DNA from: Sphingomonadales bacterium
GTDB taxonomy: Bacteria; Pseudomonadota; Alphaproteobacteria; Sphingomonadales; Sphingomonadaceae
Direction: 5' to 3'
NCBI GenBank assembly: GCA_025360285.1
Contig: JANYCM010000012.1
Span: 1 to 18,812, forward strand
Length of the DNA: 18,812 nucleotides
Shown: one piece after another, positions 1 through 6,511 of the stretch
How positions within the stretch are numbered: position 1 is the first letter of the stretch
Layout: each line of letters opens with the position of its first letter
Notes under the pieces: model-generated
What the model saw: only the letters and a program-made list of their open reading frames with translations
Told to the model about the DNA's origin: nothing
Databases searched by the model: none
Program-made: the position numbers and the translations under genes

Positions 1-213
1 CTGGCGTTGTTCGATACTCTGCGCGCCGTTCGCCGCGAATTGGCGGCGGCGGCAAATCTGCCGCCCTATGTGATCTTTCACGATTCGACCTTGCGGACTA
101 TGGCGGCGGCGCGGCCGAAAAATGCTGCCGACCTGGCGCGAATTCCCGGCGTCGGGGCCCGCAAGCTGGAAGCCTATGGCACCGCGTTCCTGGCGGCCAT
201 CAGAGCCAATTGA
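1..213 (+). CDS. recQ: ATP-dependent DNA helicase RecQ, C-terminal end (partial)
   Basis: Only the last 70 codons are present; the frame is open from the first base, so the gene starts outside the window. The protein end reads as an HRDC domain: a helix beginning LFDTLRAVRRELA, the conserved stretch PPYVIFHDSTLRTMA, and the closing helix-hairpin-helix-like piece IPGVGARKLEAYG. That order is typical of the C-terminus of bacterial RecQ, a 3'-5' DNA helicase in recombination and fork repair, where HRDC binds structured or single-stranded DNA. HRDC also occurs in RNase D, but the PPYVIFHDSTL wording is closer to RecQ. The gene converges on the tyrosine-rich protein gene with a 42-bp gap. Confidence 0.8.
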   Translation: MALFDTLRAVRRELAAAANLPPYVIFHDSTLRTMAAARPKNAADLARIPGVGARKLEAYGTAFLAAIRAN

Positions 214-255
214 CGATCGGCTCGGCAGCGGTAAGTCGCCGGGCCTGAACCAGGA

Positions 256-939
256 TCAATAAGGGCAGCGGCTGCTGCGCTCAATCGCCGTGCCGGTGAC
301 AGCGCCCAAGCCGGCACCTAGTAACGTGCCGATGCCGCGATCGTGACGGCCCGCAACGCCATTGCCGATCAGCCCGCCAGCGATCGCGCCGACGACAGCG
401 CCGGCGCCGGATGACCGGCAAGGATCATAGCCGCCGTAACCGCCGCCATAACCATAGTTGCTGACAACGACATGGTGATAGGCGACGGGGGGTGCATAAT
501 AGTCTTGATCATAGTAACCTTGGTCATAATAGCCGCTGCCGCCATAATAGACGGGGGCATAATAACCGGGATTGTAATAGGTGGCCCGATAGCGCGGCGC
601 GGCATAATAGGCCGAGTGAGCATAGCCGATATTGCCATAATAGCGATTGCCATAACTGCCATAGCCCCGACCATGATCATAATCGCCCCGATCATAGCCA
701 CCGCGCCCATAGACACTGCGGCCGTAGTCGCTGCGATCATAACCGGCTTGCCGATAACTGCCCTGGTCATACCTGCCCTGACCATAACCGCCCTGACGAT
801 AGCCGCTTTGGCCATAACCATGGTTGCCATAACCACTCTGGCCTTCGTTGTGGCCCTGGCGGCCATCATGGTCCCAAGCCAGCGCCGGAGCAGCCAGCGT
901 GCCGGCGATGAGTGCCGCCGCAATCACGAACCTCTTCAT
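256..939 (-). CDS. Exported tyrosine/glycine-rich repeat protein with C-terminal glycine zipper
   Basis: 227 residues. The start at 939 was chosen because GGGAG lies 8 nt upstream and a signal peptide (MKRFVIAAALIAGTLAAPALA) follows at once; an in-frame ATG 45 bp further out would spoil it. Residues 37-87 are a pentapeptide repeat, Y-[GDR]-[QRN]-x-x, with tyrosines at 37, 42, 47 and so on to 87 without a slip. Residues 93-171 stay Tyr-rich without strict spacing; 37 of 227 residues are Tyr. Residues 178-220 form a glycine zipper (GAVVGAIAGGLIGNGVAG, then GTLLGAGLGAVTGTAI) bracketed by Cys174 and Cys225. Glycine zippers of this class sit in or on the outer membrane or periplasm. The function is unknown. 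It is divergent from a smaller glycine-zipper gene at 1075, with 135 bp between. Confidence 0.8.
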   Translation of the reverse strand: MKRFVIAAALIAGTLAAPALAWDHDGRQGHNEGQSGYGNHGYGQSGYRQGGYGQGRYDQGSYRQAGYDRSDYGRSVYGRGGYDRGDYDHGRGYGSYGNRYYGNIGYAHSAYYAAPRYRATYYNPGYYAPVYYGGSGYYDQGYYDQDYYAPPVAYHHVVVSNYGYGGGYGGYDPCRSSGAGAVVGAIAGGLIGNGVAGRHDRGIGTLLGAGLGAVTGTAIERSSRCPY

Positions 940-956
940 CGGATCAACTCCCGAGC

Positions 957-969
957 CTGGAAATTCCAG
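957..969. promoter_or_regulatory. Palindrome in the divergent intergenic region (candidate operator)
   Basis: CTGGAA-A-TTCCAG has perfect 6-bp arms around one base. It lies 18 bp upstream of the tyrosine-rich protein start and 106 bp upstream of the 95-residue protein start. The 135-bp gap must hold the promoters of both genes. No confident -35/-10 pair was found, so a regulatory role is inferred from symmetry and position only. Confidence 0.3.
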
Positions 970-1074
970 ATCGATGCACATCATATCAAATGCGGCTGAA
1001 CCATTTCTGAATTCACTGGTTTGGCAAGGTTAAGATTGGATTGCGCATAGCGGCGTCTTACCAAGGAGACCATC

Positions 1075-1362
1075 ATGCGTGCCATCCCCCTGATCCTGAT
1101 CGCTGCCATTACCAGCCTGCCCGCCATGCCAGCAGCGGCCCGCCATCATGATCGCTATAACTACAACGGCCATAGTTACAGCAGCTATCAGCAGTGCGTG
1201 GATGCCAAACGCCGGGCGCAGAAGCGTGGCACGATTGCCGGGGCGGCGACCGCTGGTGCCGGCGCGGCGCTGCTGGGCGGCAATTTGGGCGAATCATTGC
1301 TGGTCGCCGGCGGCGGCGCGCTCGTTGGCAGCGCCATCGGCAAGAACAGCAAGCATTGCTGA
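1075..1362 (+). CDS. Small exported glycine-zipper protein
   Basis: 95 residues, preceded by a clear AAGGAG 6 nt before the ATG. Residues 1-22 are a signal peptide ending AAA. The mature part begins with a short His/Tyr-rich stretch (RHHDRYNYNGHSYSSY), then Cys41, a basic linker (DAKRRAQKR) and a glycine zipper (GTIAGAATAGAGAALLGG, then GGGALVGSAIG) ending in Cys95. The Cys-zipper-Cys plan matches the C-terminus of the divergent tyrosine-rich protein (Cys174...Cys225), so the two are probably related in that domain. The likely location is the periplasm or outer membrane, perhaps with a disulfide between the two cysteines. No specific function is recognised. Confidence 0.75.
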   Translation: MRAIPLILIAAITSLPAMPAAARHHDRYNYNGHSYSSYQQCVDAKRRAQKRGTIAGAATAGAGAALLGGNLGESLLVAGGGALVGSAIGKNSKHC

Positions 1363-1373
1363 TCGGTTGATTG

Positions 1374-1396
1374 GCCGGCACGGCCTCAGTGCCGGC
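1374..1396. terminator. Hairpin between convergent genes, probable terminator
   Basis: GCCGGCAC, a 7-nt loop, then GTGCCGGC: a perfect 8-bp GC-rich stem in the 44-bp gap between the stop codons of the glycine-zipper gene and the SDR gene. There is no T-run on either side, so intrinsic termination is plausible but not certain. Position between converging genes is the main support. Confidence 0.5.
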
Positions 1397-1406
1397 ACCG
1401 TCAGCC

Positions 1407-2222
1407 TCAATGCGCCGACCAACCGCCATCGATAACCAGTTCGCTGCCGGTCATGTAGCGTGATTCGTCGCTGGCGAGAAAAACGATGCCATCGGCAATG
1501 TCATTGGGACTGCCAGGATAACCGACCGGCGCTCCGGCAGCGACCAGCAACGGATCGACGGCATTCGCGCCCGGTGGAATGCCGAGCGCTGATTGGATGA
1601 TGCCGCCTTCGTCGATCTTGGTCCAGATTGGCGTATCGATGATTCCGGGGTGGACCGAATTGACGCGTATGCCATCACGGGCGGCAGCGCATTCCATGGC
1701 AACAGCTTTGGTGAACAAGCGCACACCGCCCTTGGTGGCGCAATAACCGGCCAGGCCTGCCGCACCGCCCAAACCGGCGACCGATGATATATTGACGATC
1801 GAGCCGCCAATATGGCCGTCGGGCCGCGCCTGCCGCATCGCCGGAATGGCGTGCTTTGTGCCCAGGAAAACGCCGGTCAGGTTGATGGCGACCTGCCTGT
1901 TCCATTGTTCGAGCGTCATTTCGGTGACCGCGCAGCCGATCCCAATGCCGGCGTTGTTGACGAGAATATCGAGTCGGCCGAACAGCGCCAGAGTGCGGGC
2001 AATCAATTCCGCCCACCGGTCTTCCTCCACCACATCCTGGCCGCGAAATTCGCCCTTGCCGCCAGCGGCGGTGACGGCGGCCGCGGTGGCACGGCCACCG
2101 TCCTTGTCGATATCGGTCAACATGACGCTGGCGCCTTCGCGCGCCAGAGCGATGGCGGCGGCGCGGCCGATGCCGCTGGCGGCGCCGGTAACAAAGGCCA
2201 CCCGGCCGGCAATTCGCTGCAT
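1407..2222 (-). CDS. SDR-family NAD(P)-dependent oxidoreductase
   Basis: 271 residues, a classical short-chain dehydrogenase. It has TGAASGIG (12-19) for nucleotide binding, Asp37 at the end of the second strand (TDID), which favours NAD over NADP, NNAG (89-92), and a catalytic set Asn114, Ser147, Tyr160 and Lys164 (YCATK). The end, MTGSELVIDGGWSAH, is typical. The start at 2222 has GGGGAG 8 nt upstream; an ORF extension to 2291 lacks such a site. The sequence resembles proteins labelled glucose 1-dehydrogenase, hydroxysteroid or cyclic-alcohol dehydrogenase, and the substrate cannot be read from it. It is on the same strand as the sugar-acid genes but 634 bp downstream of them, so membership in that pathway is only possible. 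Confidence 0.88.
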   Translation of the reverse strand: MQRIAGRVAFVTGAASGIGRAAAIALAREGASVMLTDIDKDGGRATAAAVTAAGGKGEFRGQDVVEEDRWAELIARTLALFGRLDILVNNAGIGIGCAVTEMTLEQWNRQVAINLTGVFLGTKHAIPAMRQARPDGHIGGSIVNISSVAGLGGAAGLAGYCATKGGVRLFTKAVAMECAAARDGIRVNSVHPGIIDTPIWTKIDEGGIIQSALGIPPGANAVDPLLVAAGAPVGYPGSPNDIADGIVFLASDESRYMTGSELVIDGGWSAH

Positions 2223-2461
2223 ATTATGTCTCCCCATGATCCGTTTTGGCCAGTGTAGCGGGATTTCAAGGGACTGTCTCAGCCCGATCACGGGTCGATG
2301 GCGGCGCTCTACGCTCTCATAGCGAAACGGGCCCAGATGCCGAGCTGATCTCCTGTTTCAGCCAGTTTTATGACAAGTTGCGTGCTGCTGGTTGATGGCC
2401 AAATCAAGCGGAAACAGGGTCTGACGCTGCACGGACGGCTCACACAATTGCGCTGCGAGCG

Positions 2462-2477
2462 ACATATTAGGATATGT
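2462..2477. repeat. Interrupted palindrome ACATAT-4-ATATGT
   Basis: Perfect 6-bp arms with a 4-bp TAGG centre, in an AT-rich patch of an otherwise GC-rich sequence, 240 bp upstream of the SDR start. It has the size and shape of a dimeric-regulator operator. Nothing else supports that role. Confidence 0.3.
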
Positions 2478-2580
2478 TTGTTCAATGCAGGCGAAACGCG
2501 CTGCAAGGCGCGGATGCTGCGGACCGTGCCATCCAGCGAAAGTCCCGAAAGTCACCCTGATCCCAGGTGCCGGACGTTTG

Positions 2581-2594
2581 CCGGAATTTTCCGG
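2581..2594. repeat. Short hairpin CCGGAA-TT-TTCCGG
   Basis: Perfect 6-bp arms around TT, inside the 634-bp gap and 359 bp upstream of the SDR start. It could be an operator half-pair or chance symmetry. Confidence 0.2.
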
Positions 2595-2856
2595 AGCAGG
2601 ACTGACGGGTGCAGGTTTTGCGGATGTAAGTTTTTGCTTGCAATTCGCAAATATTGCCGCGTTTTTTGGTTTTGCGAGGTCAAAGAGCTGATGCGCCAGA
2701 CTGTCGCACAAACAGGTTGCGTAGGACAGCCCCAGTTCCTCAGCGGCACGTTCCGCCGCCAGCCCGACTCCAAACCTCCCGTCGCTCTTCATGCTGCATC
2801 ACGTCGTCTCTGCCACGTAAGTCTTCAACGAACCGCGCTTCTAAGGGTTTGGGACG

Positions 2857-3705
2857 TCACACCTTAGACATTGCCGGCACCAACCCCCTCCGGTCCGTCG
2901 CGACTTCAAATAACGCCCCGGCATGTGGCTCATCAACCCCATCGGACGCCGATGTCACGAATAGCCGGTCGAGCCCCGGCCCCGCAAAACAGCAGTTGCT
3001 GATCTGCGATGCCGGAAGGTCGATCGCGGTGTCGATGGCCGCATCAGGGCCTAGCCGGACAATCCGCCCGGCGCCCCAGCAGGCCACCCACAGCCCGCCG
3101 TCGCTGTCAAAGGTCATGCCATCGGGGCTGCCCTCATCGGGTGCGAATTGCCGAAACAAGCTGCGCGGCCCGAGCGCTCCGTCGGCGGCCAGCGCAAAGC
3201 GATAGACGCGCCCCAGGGCGCTGTCGGTGTGGAACAGCCATTGGCCATCGGGGCTGATCGCCGGGCCGTTGCTGACGGTATAACCGGTATCGAGCCGGGT
3301 CAGCCGGTGGTCGGGGTCGAACCGGTAGAGGCTGCCGGTCGGCACGTCGCAACCGATCGGCATGGTGCCGGCATAGATCCGCCCGGCCGTGTCGGCGACC
3401 GCATCGTTCATGCGGTTGCCGGGCCGATCAGGCTCCGGCGCGGCGATCGGCGTGATGCGCAGCGGCTTCAGGCTCAGTTCGGCAAAGCCGCTATGAAGCC
3501 CGGCGATGAACCCCGGCCGGCCGCGGCGCTCAATCACCCAACCGAGCATTTCGGGCATGTCCCAGCGCGTGACCCGGTCATCGGCAAGGCTGAGTCGATT
3601 GAGCGCCTTGCCGGTGATATCGACCCAGAACAGCGCGTTCTGGCGCGGTGACCAGAGCAGGCCTTCGCCAAGTTGATCGACGCGATTACGAGGGACGATG
3701 CGCAC
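2857..3705 (-). CDS. SMP-30/gluconolactonase-family sugar lactonase
   Basis: 282 residues, a full-length six-bladed propeller of the SMP-30/LRE family. The divalent-metal ligands are visible: Glu14 (LGEG), Asn146 (SNGPAISPDG) and Asp195 (SPDGMTFD), with Arg98 and Asn100 (RMNDAVAD) at the substrate site, matching the spacing in characterised members. It should open an aldono-lactone to the aldonate in the cytoplasm. The start is GTG at 3705, 2 nt after the TAG stop of the upstream dehydratase, so translation is probably coupled. Together with the dehydratase and the divergent dehydrogenase it supplies step two of an oxidative sugar route. Homologues serve D-xylono-, L-arabinono- and galactono-lactone; the exact sugar is inferred from neighbours. 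Confidence 0.88.
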   Translation of the reverse strand: MRIVPRNRVDQLGEGLLWSPRQNALFWVDITGKALNRLSLADDRVTRWDMPEMLGWVIERRGRPGFIAGLHSGFAELSLKPLRITPIAAPEPDRPGNRMNDAVADTAGRIYAGTMPIGCDVPTGSLYRFDPDHRLTRLDTGYTVSNGPAISPDGQWLFHTDSALGRVYRFALAADGALGPRSLFRQFAPDEGSPDGMTFDSDGGLWVACWGAGRIVRLGPDAAIDTAIDLPASQISNCCFAGPGLDRLFVTSASDGVDEPHAGALFEVATDRRGLVPAMSKV

Positions 3706-3707
3706 GC

Positions 3708-5504
3708 CTAATGACTATCCCTTGGCAACCCGCGAGTCTGGGCGATACGTTGATAGGGGATGGCGGTTTCGATGACGGCACCGCCGGGATATTGCCCGGT
3801 GATGGCGCGGTGGATTTCCTGCCACGGGGTCTGCGGTTGCGGGATGTCATAACCGCCGGCGGCTTCCAGCGCGGCGCGGCGGGCGGCCATTTCCGCGTCC
3901 GAAATCAACAGATTGACCTCGCGCCGGCGCAGATCGATGCGGATCACGTCGCCGCTATGCAGCAGCGCAAGGCCGCCGCCGACGGCAGCCTCCGGCGCGG
4001 CGTTGAGGATCGACGGTGACCCAGATGTGCCCGATTGCCGGCCATCACCCAGGCAGGGCAGGGCATCGATGCCGGCGCGGATCAGCGCGGCGGGGGCGCG
4101 CATGTTGACGACTTCGGCGCCGCCGGGATAGCCGATCGGGCCGACGCCGCGGATGACCAGGATGGAATTTTCGTCCGCCCCCAGCGCCGGATCATCGATG
4201 CGGGCGTGATAATCTTCGGGGCCGTCAAACACGATGGCACGGGCTTCAAAAGCGTCGGGGTCCGCCGGGTTCGAAAGATAGCGGGCACGAAAATCGGCTG
4301 AAATCACGCTGGTTTTCATCACGGCGGCTTCGAACAGATTGCCGTGCAGCACCGTCAGCCCGGCGTTTTCGAGCAAGGGATCGGTCATCGGCCGGATCAC
4401 CAGGGGGTCGGCACTGGTCGCGGCAAGGTTGTTTTCGGCGAGAGTCCGGCCATTGGCGGTCAGTGCCCGGCCATCGAGCAGCCCGGCGCGCAGCAATTCG
4501 CCGATGACGGCAGGCACGCCGCCAGCGCGGTAATAATCCTCTCCCAGATACTCACCCGCTGGTTGCAGATTGACCAGCAGCGGCACACCGGCACCATGGT
4601 CCTGCCAGTCATCCAGCGTCAGTTCGACACCGATATGCCGGGCGATGGCGTTAAGATGAATGGGGGCATTGGTCGATCCGCCGATGGCACTGTTGACGCG
4701 GATGGCGTTGAGGAAGGCGGGGCGGGTGAGGATGTCGGATGGCTTCCTGTCGGCGGCGACCATTTCGACGATGGCCAGCCCGCTTTCGTAGGCGGCTTGC
4801 TGGCGGTCGCGGTACGGCGCCGGAATGGCGGCCGACCCGGGCAGCGACATGCCCAGGGCTTCCGTCAGTGAATTCATCGTCGTCGCCGTTCCCATCGTGT
4901 TGCAGAAGCCGGTAGAGGGCGCTGAAGAGGCGATCAGCTCGATAAAGCCCTTGTAGTCGATCTCGCCGGCCGCCAGCAGTGCCCGCGCCTTCCAGATGAT
5001 GGTGCCCGACCCTGTTCGTTCTCCCTTGTACCAGCCGTTGAGCATTGGCCCCACCGACAAGGCGATCGCCGGGATGTTGACGGTGGCAGCGGCCATCAGG
5101 CAGGCGGGTGTGGTCTTGTCGCAACCGATGGTGAGGACAACGCCATCGAGCGGATAGCCGTGCAACACCTCGGTCAGCGAGAGATAGGCCAGATTGCGGT
5201 CAATCGCGGCGGTCGGGCGTTTGCCGGTTTCCTGAATGGGGTGAATGGGGAATTCGATGGGGATGCCGCCGGCGTCGCGGATGCCGTCACGCACCCGCTC
5301 GGCCAGCACCAGATGATGGCGGTTGCACGGGGCGAGGTCGCTGCCGGTCTGGGCGATTCCGACGATCGGCCGCTGTGATTGCAGTTCGGCGACCGACAGG
5401 CCGAAGTTGAGATAGCGTTCCAGATACAGCGCCGTCATGTCGGGATTGGCCGGATTGTCGAACCAGGCGCGTGATCGCAGGGCGGGCTTTTGCTTGTCGT
5501 GCAT
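3708..5504 (-). CDS. IlvD/Edd-family sugar-acid dehydratase (xylonate/arabinonate/galactonate type)
   Basis: 598 residues, colinear throughout with Caulobacter D-xylonate dehydratase and rhizobial L-arabinonate dehydratase as I recall them (N-terminal RSRAWFDNP, MTALYLERYLNFG, IVGIAQTGSDLAPCNR). The three [2Fe-2S] ligands are Cys60, Cys128 (IGCDK) and Cys201 (FCNTMGTA). Asp129-Lys130 fit the metal and carbamylated-lysine site. Ser491 in GDGRQSGTSGSPSI is the expected catalytic serine. The enzyme removes water from an aldonate to give 2-keto-3-deoxy-aldonate. The subfamily is known to accept D-xylonate or the configurationally related L-arabinonate, D-fuconate and D-galactonate. The nearby arabinose/galactose-type dehydrogenase and two galactosidases favour the latter group. 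It is the first gene of a two-gene unit with the lactonase. Confidence 0.92.
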   Translation of the reverse strand: MHDKQKPALRSRAWFDNPANPDMTALYLERYLNFGLSVAELQSQRPIVGIAQTGSDLAPCNRHHLVLAERVRDGIRDAGGIPIEFPIHPIQETGKRPTAAIDRNLAYLSLTEVLHGYPLDGVVLTIGCDKTTPACLMAAATVNIPAIALSVGPMLNGWYKGERTGSGTIIWKARALLAAGEIDYKGFIELIASSAPSTGFCNTMGTATTMNSLTEALGMSLPGSAAIPAPYRDRQQAAYESGLAIVEMVAADRKPSDILTRPAFLNAIRVNSAIGGSTNAPIHLNAIARHIGVELTLDDWQDHGAGVPLLVNLQPAGEYLGEDYYRAGGVPAVIGELLRAGLLDGRALTANGRTLAENNLAATSADPLVIRPMTDPLLENAGLTVLHGNLFEAAVMKTSVISADFRARYLSNPADPDAFEARAIVFDGPEDYHARIDDPALGADENSILVIRGVGPIGYPGGAEVVNMRAPAALIRAGIDALPCLGDGRQSGTSGSPSILNAAPEAAVGGGLALLHSGDVIRIDLRRREVNLLISDAEMAARRAALEAAGGYDIPQPQTPWQEIHRAITGQYPGGAVIETAIPYQRIAQTRGLPRDSH

Positions 5505-5550
5505 GGGTCCTGTCTAGGCCGCCGCCGCGCCCGGCGCTAGCGTGCTGCCC
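5505..5550. promoter_or_regulatory. 46-bp divergent gap between sugar-acid dehydratase and aldose dehydrogenase genes
   Basis: The two start codons are 46 bp apart and point outward. There is too little room for two separate promoters with ordinary leaders. The gap contains a loose inverted repeat, CTAGGCCGCCG...CGGCGCTAG (5515-5541). Either the promoters overlap and transcripts are nearly leaderless, or promoters extend into the coding ends. No confident -35/-10 elements were identified. Confidence 0.35.
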
Positions 5551-6471
5551 ATGACCAAGCCCCTGCGCCTCGCCCTGATCGGCATCGGTAAGATTGCCCG
5601 TGACCAGCATCTGCCCGCCATCGCCGCCGATCCCGGCCTGGCGCTGGTTGCGGCGGTCAGCCGGAACGCCAATGTCGAGGGGGTCGCCAATTTCCGCGAT
5701 ATCACCGCCCTGATCGCCAGTGGCCTGCCCATTGATGCTGTGTCGATCTGCACGCCGCCACTGGGCCGCCACGCCATTGCCGCGGCGGCGCTGGCAGCGG
5801 GCTGGCATGTCATGCTGGAAAAGCCGCCGGGGGCGACGCTGGGCGAAGTGCGCGACCTGGTCTCCAGAGTAGGCGCGCAGAGCCTGTTCGCCAGCTGGCA
5901 TTCGCGCGCCGCCGCCGGGGTGGGGCCGGCGCGGGCCTGGCTGGCCGGGCGCCGCATCGACCAGATGAGGATCGATTGGCACGAGGATATCCGCGTCTGG
6001 CATCCGGGACAGGATTGGATATTGGCGGCAGGCGGGCTGGGGGTTTTCGATCCCGGCATCAATGCCCTGTCGATCGTGACCGCGATCCTGCCTGGCCGGT
6101 TACGGCTGGTATCGGCGCGGCTGGTTTTCCCGAAAGGCCGGGGGTCGCCGATAGCGGTGAGGCTCGCATTGCAGCATGGCGTTGCGCCAATCGTCGCCGA
6201 CTTTGATTTCCGGGCGCAGGGCGAGCCGCGCTGGGACATTGCCGTCGAAACCGATGCCGGCCCGCTGCTGCTGCGTGAAGGCGGGCGGCGGTTGTGGATC
6301 GACGGCCGGGAACAGGCGCTTGCTGAGGTTGGCGAATATGCCGGCCTGTATCGCCATTTCGCCGGGTTGATCGCGGCGGGTGCCGGCGATTGCGATCTGA
6401 CACCGTTGGAGCTTGTCGCCGATGCGTTTCTGCTGGGGGAACGGGTCGAGTCGGAAGCGTTCGAATTTTGA
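5551..6471 (+). CDS. Gfo/Idh/MocA-family aldose 1-dehydrogenase (L-arabinose/D-galactose type)
   Basis: 306 residues from the ATG at 5551; a GTG at 5542 would add three residues. The sequence follows Azospirillum brasilense L-arabinose 1-dehydrogenase and Pseudomonas D-galactose 1-dehydrogenase closely: GIGKIARDQHLPAI at the N-terminal Rossmann fold, HVMLEKPPGATLGEV with catalytic Lys91, WHSR with His117, WHEDIRVWHPGQDW with Glu145, and GGLGVFDPGINALSIVT with Asp167 and Asn171. It oxidises the free aldopyranose at C1 with NAD(P)+ to the lactone. Members usually accept L-arabinose, D-galactose and D-fucose. It is divergent from the dehydratase-lactonase pair, which would take the product onward. 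No strong ribosome-binding site is seen. Confidence 0.9.
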   Translation: MTKPLRLALIGIGKIARDQHLPAIAADPGLALVAAVSRNANVEGVANFRDITALIASGLPIDAVSICTPPLGRHAIAAAALAAGWHVMLEKPPGATLGEVRDLVSRVGAQSLFASWHSRAAAGVGPARAWLAGRRIDQMRIDWHEDIRVWHPGQDWILAAGGLGVFDPGINALSIVTAILPGRLRLVSARLVFPKGRGSPIAVRLALQHGVAPIVADFDFRAQGEPRWDIAVETDAGPLLLREGGRRLWIDGREQALAEVGEYAGLYRHFAGLIAAGAGDCDLTPLELVADAFLLGERVESEAFEF

Positions 6472-6480
6472 AGTAAATCT

Positions 6481-6509
6481 AACGCCCTCCCCGTTGTGGG
6501 GAGGGCGTT
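6481..6509. terminator. Strong 12-bp hairpin between convergent genes (bidirectional terminator)
   Basis: AACGCCCTCCCC, loop GTTGT, GGGGAGGGCGTT: a perfect 12-bp stem starting 9 nt after the dehydrogenase stop and ending 2 nt before the stop of the converging hydrolase gene. Only three T residues close the plus-strand side (GCGTTT), and the minus side continues AGATTTAC, so both directions have a weak U-tract. Its place between converging stop codons makes a shared terminator very likely. Confidence 0.75.
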
Positions 6510-6511
6510 TG

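Larger units (their letters stand above)
2223..2856. other. 634-bp intergenic region without a convincing gene
   Basis: It lies between the lactonase stop and the SDR start, both on the minus strand. Base composition is visibly richer in A/T than the flanks. Open frames exist on both strands (for example 2358-2792 minus, 144 codons; 2370-2867 plus), but neither has a clear ribosome site, recognisable domain or sensible composition; both are Cys-rich and shadow-like. The minus frame has a helical-looking N-terminus (GLAAERAAEELGLSYATC), so a small or decayed gene cannot be excluded. No tRNA or riboswitch was recognised. Two short inverted repeats are listed separately. The region presumably holds the SDR promoter. 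Confidence 0.5.

Noticed and set aside
472..999. Long plus-strand open frames opposite the tyrosine-rich gene
   Set aside because: They are low-complexity Ile/Ala or His/Asn shadows of the repeat on the other strand, with no ribosome site or signal.
2358..2792. 144-residue minus-strand open frame in the 634-bp gap
   Set aside because: The N-terminus looks mildly plausible, but there is no ribosome site or known domain and the later part is random-looking; kept only as a possibility in the gap description.
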